DNA of 64,000 bases from Fragum whitleyi (taxonomy: Eukaryota; Mollusca; Bivalvia; Cardiida; Cardiidae), in NCBI GenBank assembly GCA_948146395.1, contig OX411547.1:33935868-33999867 (forward strand), in the 5' to 3' direction. The notes under the pieces were generated by a model, which was not told where the DNA came from, ran no database searches, and saw nothing but the letters and a program-made list of their open reading frames with translations. Below, in pieces: positions 57,354-64,000 of the stretch (positions are counted from its first letter, which is position 1; every line of letters starts with the position of its first letter). The position numbers were made by a program, and so were the translations under genes.

Positions 57354-57652
57354 CAGTGGCGGATCCAGAAGGAATTCGGTGGGTTCGAACGAACCCCTTC
57401 CTTATCCAAAGTACTTCATGTGATAGGAGAAACTCAATCAAAATTTTGTAACACAAGAAAAACGACCACCTTTTTGTAGTGCTCGAAATCACAAAAACTC
57501 GAAATTCTACAAGGAAAATATCTTATGTACAGAACTTGAGCAATTAGTCCCATAGTATCCCTATCTGTATAGATAGGGATACTAAGGGACTAATTACTCT
57601 TAGTCTTAGTCGACATCGAACCCCTTTTATAGAAAGCCTGGATCCGCCGCTG
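57354..57652. mobile_element. 'CAGTGGCGGATCC' MITE
   Basis: CAGTGGCGGATCCAG at 57354 and CTGGATCCGCCGCTG ending 57652 are 15-bp terminal inverted repeats with one mismatch; CGAACCCCTTCCTTA / ...CGAACCCCTTTTATA lie near each end. Inside, 57542-57595 is a near-perfect palindrome (AATTAGTCCCATAGTATCCC and its complement). 299 bp. Confidence 0.75.
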
Positions 57653-58473
57653 CCCTAAGGACTTTTTGATATACGTTGTTATTGCGTTATGCTGTCTCAG
57701 CCTAACGGGTCAAAAATAGGGGGAGAGGGGGTAGATGGAGGGAGAAAAACTCCTTATCTTAATACGTGTACATGTATTTGTGAATTAGATCCAAGTTAGC
57801 CTGTAATGTCAAATCAATCCTATCATGGTCGATTTTTTTACGAATAACATACGCATTACAATGTATCTTTTTTCCTATTCGCAAAGTAAAGATTGAGATC
57901 AGACAGTGTTTATACATGCGGAATAGAAACATTACTACATGTATGTACACTTTGGGCAATCTTTTACAAGATGACTTAAAAAAAGATTGGTAAAATCAAA
58001 ATCGAATATGTAGACGGCATTTGTAAGTTTAAGAAATTTGAAAAGTCTTTTTGAGAAGAAAACATTATGGATAATGCTTGTTAAAAGCTTTTTTATTCAA
58101 TTTCCAAAGCATTTTTCTTCACGAACGTCAAAAAGCCAGTTCAAGTTGGACCGGGTTAATTTGTCCGTTGTCTAATTGTTAGCAATTTCCTGTTTCTATA
58201 GACTGCACTTTAAAATTATTTTGTACAAGTTGAAGTGTTTTGACTGATATTTCAAGATTTTGTGATTAAAATGAGGACATGTTCTATTTCTGAGAGTTCC
58301 GTAGTTTTCCTTTTGTATTTTATTCTCCAAATGAAAAAAGTCATTCGGTTTTAAATACGTCGCCTCGAAACGTCAATGAACAGTACGATAAAACCTCAAA
58401 AAATGATTGTGCGAATTCGATTAACATATCCGATTAAGCCGTTGCCTTACTCGGCCGTTCCTTGAACCACAGG
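57653..58473. other. intergenic without features
   Basis: AT-rich, unrecognised; the frame at 57759-57959 on the - strand has no recognisable domain. Confidence 0.5.
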
Positions 58474-58573
58474 CGATTGTTTCATAATTAGGATTCTATT
58501 ATATAGTTCATTAAAAAGACAATATATAATTTTTATAACCTATCAGATAAAAGATCGGATTATGAAACAATCG
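58474..58573. repeat. 100-bp inverted repeat
   Basis: CGATTGTTTCATAATTAGGA at the left, CGGATTATGAAACAATCG at the right. Confidence 0.75.
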
Positions 58574-58727
58574 ACGAAAACTGAACGACAAAAGCTAAAG
58601 CTTTGCATTATCTGACGGGATTTACCGTCAGAATTAAGTTTGGTAGAAAGTCCTTATTTTTTTACCCTTTTATAAATGACAGTTAACCGTTGCAACTTAT
58701 ATAAAAGGGCAAACCTATAGATAGGCA

Positions 58728-58761
58728 CAGGATGAGTGACGAAATTCCGTCACTCATCCTG
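58728..58761. repeat. perfect 14-bp hairpin
   Basis: CAGGATGAGTGACG, AAATTC, CGTCACTCATCCTG. Confidence 0.85.
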
Positions 58762-59690
58762 AGACTATTTATAGATTTGTATTTGTTTTTGGAGTTGTGA
58801 AAAGTGAATATATTTTATAAACTCCTGAATAGCTTTGAGAAAATGTGTTTGATTGGTGACATTTTTCTTTAAGGTCACGGCCATTGTATGATTATTTTTT
58901 ATATCTATCTTAACAATTCGAAAGGGAAAAGATTGAAATTTTAAAATAAAAAATAAAAAAAAAAGCAGTTGAAAGATATTTGGTCCATTGTATCAAATAT
59001 TTTAATTACGTTCATTTATTAAAAAACACTGAAAGATAATTCCAATAACACTGTTTGTAAACAAATATAGATACGCAATCGACGGTGAAGAAAGTCAAAG
59101 TCCATTTTTTGTAAAATTTGCATTGTGACCACCATGACAAGCGACGGCTAGCCTTCAAGTTATGTAAAAAAGTGATAACAAAGTCAATTAAGGCAAATGT
59201 CATTTTATTTCTATGAACAAAATCAAAAGAAGATTTTAGTAAAAGTAATAATACGCTTACTTTCATAAAATAAAGGATTTGCTTTGATTAGTATAAATGC
59301 CACAAGCAGGAAATAGAAGGCAAAGCTTTTCAAAAATAATACAATAAAAAAATATCTGTCAGAAAAATGACAAAAACCTATCAATTTAAACACCCTGTAC
59401 TATGAATGCACGTAGTAATTTGGCATGTATCGTCGGCCATAATATTGACGATTTTCTTCCCAAACCTCGTAACTGCAGCTTTAAAAACTCTAGTTACGAG
59501 ATTTTAGCAGACAACCGTTGATATACCAAAGAAGCGACGTTTTGGTTACTCACTGATAAAGTATCTTTTTTTTACAAAAAAATACTTCGCTGTAAGTTTA
59601 CATATTCCGCGATACATATTTTTTTGTTCGTGTCGTGATAGGTCACACTTAAAACAAAACGAAAAAAAGGGATAGCTCTGGAATTGTATA
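58762..59690. other. intergenic without features
   Basis: AT-rich. A CTCGTAACTGCAG...CTAGTTACGAG partial inverted repeat at 59465-59500. No gene supported; frames at 59012 and 59572 unrecognised. Confidence 0.45.
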
Positions 59691-59691
59691 T

Positions 59692-59908
59692 AAGCCTGTG
59701 CGAGAGATTTTCAACAATTTCCGGTATGCGCATAGCAAACCGCACAGTCTGACCAGAGTCTTCAGTATGCATTTAGTAGATAGGGAAGATCTCAATGTAT
59801 ATGTAGACTATCGGGTAACTTTATATTTACAGTTTGTGTCTGTCAAAGCTACTCAATGTTTGCACCTCACTAACATTTCAAAATGTTGGAAATGTCACGC
59901 ACAGGCTA
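59692..59908. mobile_element. E-family MITE, copy 6
   Basis: TAAGCCTGTGCGAGAGATTT...TTGGAAATGTCACGCACAGG, complete ends with diverged left arm; core GCACAGTCTGACCAGAGTCT. Confidence 0.7.
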
Positions 59909-60079
59909 ATATAATTTAATAGTGGGGCGTGTTCCTTCTTGATGGATCCTTGGTCCAATCCATGGACGTCCGTAATATCACATCCCTCAAACATTAAAAC
60001 TTTATTTTGCCTGCAAAATGTTTAGTAATGTACATAAAAGAAAGAAGAAATCGTCTAAGGACGACCTGAACTTCGTAAC

Positions 60080-60515
60080 TACCGTTAGCTACATCATGAA
60101 ATTGACATTCATTTCAATCAGAACCATCTTAAATCACTCACAAAACGCTCCGTTTATTCGTTCCAAACACTCACTAAAACCGCTCAAAAATATTCCAAAA
60201 TTACTTAAAAATATACAATCAACAGCCACATTCAAAATAGAATAAATTGAAAAAAAAATAGATTTCACTGACATAATCAAAATTGTAAGCGTCTGATTGA
60301 TTCTTCGAGAAATGGAAAGCCATTTATAGAACTTGCATACTTATTTTTTTAAAGGGAGGTTATAAATAAAGCTAATTTTGTTCATCCTGAACAAAATTAG
60401 CGATATTGGATTACCTCCCTTTAATTTCACTCAAAACTCACTCATCGCACTCATTCAATTTCGTCCCCAAAATCCTTCCAAAATATTTAACCTGGTCAAT
60501 TTCACGATGTTTTTA
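60080..60515 (-). mobile_element. A-family MITE, copy 8 (inverted)
   Basis: TACCGTTAGCTACATCATGA and ATTGACATTCATTTCAATCA at the left, GGTCAATTTCACGATGTTTT at the right. The central palindrome is perfect here (GCTAATTTTGTTCA, TCC, TGAACAAAATTAGC at 60371-60401). The frame at 60018-60245 is an artefact. Confidence 0.8.
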
Positions 60516-60955
60516 TTTGAATGTGTGGTTTTTCCAAGCATAAGTTACGACTTTTAAGTCGGCAATAAATACGAAAATATTTTTAAAATAAAGGCGGAAA
60601 ATGCCGAAAGCCAACGGATATCTACGTATGAATGAGTGATATGATTTGATTGGTCAATTACTTTACATTGACAGCAGCGATCTATAAATTGTCAGGTCAA
60701 GGTTGCTAATCGAAACCAAAGTGATTGCTAATCAAATCGTTTATTTCGACCGGAAGTGAACCTTGATATCCGTCTTTTTCTGTCAATGTTATAAAGCATG
60801 ATCAGTGATGAGCAAATACAAAGTAACTTTTGCAGATAAATGGGGTTTTGTGATCATGATTTGCATAGTTTTGCGATGACGCGACAGGCATAGTAAAACT
60901 CGTTAATTGGCAACGAGCATAGCAAGATCTTGATTGGTCAAATATTGAGTCGAAG

Positions 60956-61006
60956 TATAAAAGTGAAAATCATGCGCGATACGTCACAGTTTTATTTTAC
61001 TCAGTC
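60956..61006 (+). promoter_or_regulatory. candidate promoter of the DIRS-like element
   Basis: TATAAAAG at 60956-60963 is followed about 30 bp later by TCACAGT (60984-60990) and by TCAGTC (61001-61006), both initiator-like, and overlaps a TACGTCA word (60980-60986). It lies about 270 bp upstream of the gag-like start, as expected for the left end of a retroelement. The element's left boundary was not found; it lies between 60516 and 60956. Confidence 0.4.
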
Positions 61007-61232
61007 GCGTACAAGTTGTCTGAAAATTTAAGGAACGGTGTTTAAACTGTGCATTGTTCTTTTTGATTACTCGAAATTTCGTACCTGCAAAGTATTCAAA
61101 TAGGTGTCGTAAAGGGACTATTCTCTCGGTGAAAAAAGAACTAGCCTTGGGAACTATTTGCAGGGTTCCCGAGGGAGATAATTAGTACATTTTATGAAAA
61201 CATTATTTATGGAGTTTTTCAAATTATAATTG

Positions 61233-62414
61233 ATGGCTGACAAGAGACCGAGAGCTCAGATTAATTACAAGAAGATGAATGAGGAAGGACTGGTGAAATC
61301 TCTACCATTAACGCCAATTGGGAGAGGTAGACCCGTGGGGAGCCCCTCAGGCGGAATACCAGCACCAAAGGAAACATTCGGGGAACCAGCCATGTCGGCG
61401 CCGTTCACATCCGCTAGGCAAGACGAACATGATATTAACGAGATAGATAGGCATTTCGAAGAGGAAAAAGGACGTCTGACCGTGACATTGCACAAATTAA
61501 AACGAGAAAAGGAGCTCCAGGCCCTGCGGGATGAAGTGGAGAGGGCTCATAAAGAGTTAAGTGAAAGTGCTGCCGTGCAGAAAAGGGAAACGTTGGGAGA
61601 GAAATTGGGACAAAAAGCAGATGAGAAACAAGAACAGTGTAAAGGTAAATCAAATAACATTTCTTTAAAAACATTGCGTGAAAACGCAGACTTGAAATCG
61701 GCCGCTAGACGTCAGCTAGCTAAACTTGGCCTGTTTGAGGGTTGTGACGATTTAGAGAGTAGTGAAAGTGATGATGGGTTATCTGTAGACAGTCCTGTTT
61801 CTAAGGAAAAGAAAAGTGCTGGCAAGTCAGGCATAAGTAGTAAGTCGTCCGATCAAGTTATTGTTCCACAAAAATACCCGCATGCTTTTTTAAGGTTTGA
61901 ATATGTCAGTAATTCAGTAGAATTTGAAAATTTGAATTTTAATTTGTTTGTGGCGGGTGAATTGGAAATAATTTCTTTGAGAGGTTTACCAGAAAACGAA
62001 AAAGTCGGAAGAACAAATCTTTTGAAAAGAATTATGTATTTAAACAATTCTTATGAATTTTCAATTCTCAAATCTTTATATGCAGCTATTTTGCGAGATA
62101 TTGAACTAGGATACAAAAAATGGGGTGATGATTTTCTTTACATTGAAAATACAATTTTGGCCCCAGCTTCTATCAAGCTGAGACCCAAATCAGAATTTTC
62201 ATTGAACAGCAACACAATGACAAAGTCAGATGACAAATTCTGGTTCTGTGCTAGGTATCAGAGAAATAAATGTGCATATAAGGATTCTCACCCCATTACA
62301 GTTAAGGGAAAAATTAAAACAGCAAAGCATGTGTGTGCTGCTTGTTGGTTAAAAGACAAGAAGGAAATCAACCATCCAGAATGTTCAACTGCATGTCCAC
62401 ACATGAGTTCATGA
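61233..62414 (+). CDS. DIRS-like retrotransposon ORF1 (gag-like)
   Basis: Start chosen at ATG 61233 (M-A-D-K-R-P-R-A-Q); stop TGA 62412-62414; 393 residues, uninterrupted. The N-terminal 70 residues are basic and Pro/Gly-rich. About residues 70-140 are strongly charged and likely coiled coil (HFEEEKGRLTVTLHKLKREK, then ELQALRDEVERAHKELSE). An acidic Ser-rich patch (ESSESDDGLSVDSPVSKEKK) precedes a globular segment. The last 60 residues are Cys/His-rich (FWFCARYQRNKCAYKDSHP, HVCAACW, HPECSTACPH), probably a zinc-binding nucleic-acid module. This layout fits the first ORF of DIRS-like (tyrosine recombinase) elements. The same-frame pol follows after one stop. Confidence 0.8.
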   Translation: MADKRPRAQINYKKMNEEGLVKSLPLTPIGRGRPVGSPSGGIPAPKETFGEPAMSAPFTSARQDEHDINEIDRHFEEEKGRLTVTLHKLKREKELQALRDEVERAHKELSESAAVQKRETLGEKLGQKADEKQEQCKGKSNNISLKTLRENADLKSAARRQLAKLGLFEGCDDLESSESDDGLSVDSPVSKEKKSAGKSGISSKSSDQVIVPQKYPHAFLRFEYVSNSVEFENLNFNLFVAGELEIISLRGLPENEKVGRTNLLKRIMYLNNSYEFSILKSLYAAILRDIELGYKKWGDDFLYIENTILAPASIKLRPKSEFSLNSNTMTKSDDKFWFCARYQRNKCAYKDSHPITVKGKIKTAKHVCAACWLKDKKEINHPECSTACPHMSS

Positions 62415-64000
62415 CAAAATTCTATTAATAGTTCGTCTCAAATATTTGAAATGACAGATAAAGTTGTAGATATATTTTTACCTAGTTATGTCTGTTTTAA
62501 TAAATGCAATTCAAAATTTGGATGTAGGCAACCGAATTGTGAAATATGCAATTCATTAGAACCAATCAATTTAAACAATTCTTTGAAACTAATCGAAGTT
62601 CACGAAAAAGTCGTAGAATCAGGTTTATTTAATTTTCAAAAACTTAAAATTCCCGTAAATCTTAAATTTGATATCAATTTCATGGAAAGAATGTTGCACG
62701 GATATAACGATTTACAGGTTCTGGAACTGTTAAAGTATGGGTTTCCAATTGGGTATTCTCGTACTTTGAATGCTGATGAATTTAATATTACTCGTAAGGT
62801 TAAAAATCATCGAGGGGCAGAAGAATTTCCAGTACATATTCATAAATACCTCAAAAAGGAGGCAACACATGGTGCAATTTTGGGTCCTTTTAATAGCAAC
62901 CCCTTTCATTCTGAGTTGGTGATATCACCTTTAAATTCAGTGCCAAAATCTGATCCAGGGGAAAGAAGGGTGATTTTAGACTTGAGTTTTCCAAAACATG
63001 GTGATAGCATTAATAAATATGTTTCAAATGAATTTTATTTAGGGAAAAAAGTTGATTTAGTGTTCCCAAAAATTGATGATTTCATATCTCTGATTTTAAG
63101 TAAAGGTCCTGGTAGTTTAATGTTTAAAATAGACCTAAGAAGGGCTTACAGGCAGATAAGTATTTGTCCCTCAAGTTACAATCTTGTTGCCTTTCGGTGG
63201 AAAGGTCACATATTTGCAGATAGCGTGCTGCCGATGGGGTTGAAAAGTTCTGCGCAAATATGTCAAAGAGTCACAAATGCCTTTTCTTATATGATGTATA
63301 ATATTGGCATAGCTGTGTTGAATTATCTGGATGATTTTGGGGGTGTAGAAACTAATGAAAAAGCTTATTTTGCATTTAATGCAATGAGAGAAATTTTCAT
63401 ACGCAGTGGTCTAGAGGAGGCATTTGATAAAGCATGCGAACCCTCAGAAATCATGGTCTTCTTGGGTGTTTTATTTGATACAAGATCTATGACAATGTCA
63501 GTAACTCATACTAGATTGCAAGAAATAAGGTTATTGATAAAAGAATGGTTAAAGAAAGATTTCGCTTCAATTAAAGACATTCAAAGGTTAGTCGGAAAAC
63601 TAAATTTCGTGGGAGCTTGTGTCAGATCTAGCAGAATTTTTGTGAATAGAATTTTGAACTGGTTGAGGGATTGTTATGCCTTATCAAGTAATGAATGTTT
63701 GCCTATTCCATCTGAGGTTAAAAGAGATGTGGAATGGTGGGACAAATTTCTACCAGTATTTAACGGCATCACATTGATTGATCATGGCCCTTGGCTGTCT
63801 GTAGATTCCCTGTTGAGTACGGACAGTTGTTTGACTGGGTGTGGTGGAATGTTTGGCAGTAGATTCTTTCATTCTGAGTTCCCAGAATTCATTCTTGTGC
63901 AAAACTTGCATATAAGTGCTTTGGAGTTACTTGCTATTGTAGTAAGTCTTCACCTATGGGGACAATTTTTAACGGGTAAGCGAATTCAGATTTTTTGTGA
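62415..64000 (+). CDS. DIRS-like retrotransposon ORF2 (RT-RNase H, partial)
   Basis: The frame of ORF1 continues after its TGA without another stop to the window end. The first ATG is at 62451, giving at least 516 codons. It starts with a Cys-rich segment (CFNKCNSKFGCRQPNCEIC). The reverse transcriptase shows 'RRVILDLSFPKHGDSINKY', 'LMFKIDLRRAYRQISICP' (first Asp), 'SVLPMGLKSSAQICQRV', 'VLNYLDDFGG' (catalytic YLDD) and 'VFLGVLFDTRSMTMSV'. It is followed by the RNase H region 'LSVDSLLSTDSCLTGCGGMF' and 'HISALELLAIVVSLHLWG' (catalytic Asp and Glu), ending at IQIFC where the third Asp would start. Arrangement and motifs match the DIRS-type RT/RNase H, which differs from Ty3/gypsy. The tyrosine recombinase should follow outside the window. 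Confidence 0.87.

Noticed and set aside
61265..62047. Open frames on the - strand opposite the gag-like ORF
   Set aside because: Shadows of ORF1 of the DIRS-like element; no independent support.
1..64000. CRISPR arrays, bacterial operons, phage or plasmid features
   Set aside because: The tandem arrays have ~155-350-bp degenerate units rather than short identical repeats with unique spacers, and the window is clearly eukaryotic with spliced coding exons.

Overview
This is a eukaryotic window: split coding exons with GT/AG introns, very AT-rich noncoding DNA, and many dispersed non-autonomous transposons, tRNA-derived SINEs, a LINE and a DIRS-type retroelement. The repeat types (runs of TCCG, 'GTGAGC...' modules, inverted-repeat MITEs, a tRNA-headed SINE) and the sequence of the one host gene suggest a lophotrochozoan, most likely a bivalve mollusc. 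That taxonomic call is inference; no species is claimed.

The host gene is a cGMP phosphodiesterase of the PDE9 (PDE9A) family on the + strand. It fills about 55 kb. Fourteen exons splice in consistent phase from a 12-nt stub at the left edge (the N-terminal exons lie outside) to a TGA stop at 55186-55188. They encode 430 residues: a coiled-coil-like linker followed by a complete HD-type PDE catalytic domain with every metal and purine-binding residue in place. Three possible elaborations were found: a 15-nt frame-preserving microexon in intron 4, a candidate alternative terminal exon with its own stop and AATAAA in the same intron, and an array of decayed partial copies of exon 7 around the functional exon.

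The introns are transposon graveyards. At least six dispersed short families recur (called A to G and J here), most with terminal inverted repeats or strong hairpins. Other items are a 1.5-kb tandem duplication in intron 2, a 1.0-kb mariner-type deletion derivative in intron 4, 157-bp and 155-bp tandem arrays, a SINE with a perfect 13-bp target duplication in intron 3, and a near-identical 0.8-kb tandem duplication in intron 10. Intron 8 carries a roughly 3.1-kb antisense non-LTR retrotransposon of the jockey/CR1 group, with endonuclease and reverse transcriptase in one frame broken by two stops.

Downstream of the PDE9 gene (55.2-60.5 kb) there is only repeat-rich intergenic DNA. From about 60.9 kb to the right edge lies an apparently intact DIRS-like retrotransposon: a TATA/initiator-like promoter, a 393-residue gag-like ORF with a Cys/His-rich C terminus, and, in the same frame after a single TGA, a reverse transcriptase/RNase H ORF that stays open to the last base. 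Its tyrosine recombinase and right end lie outside the window.
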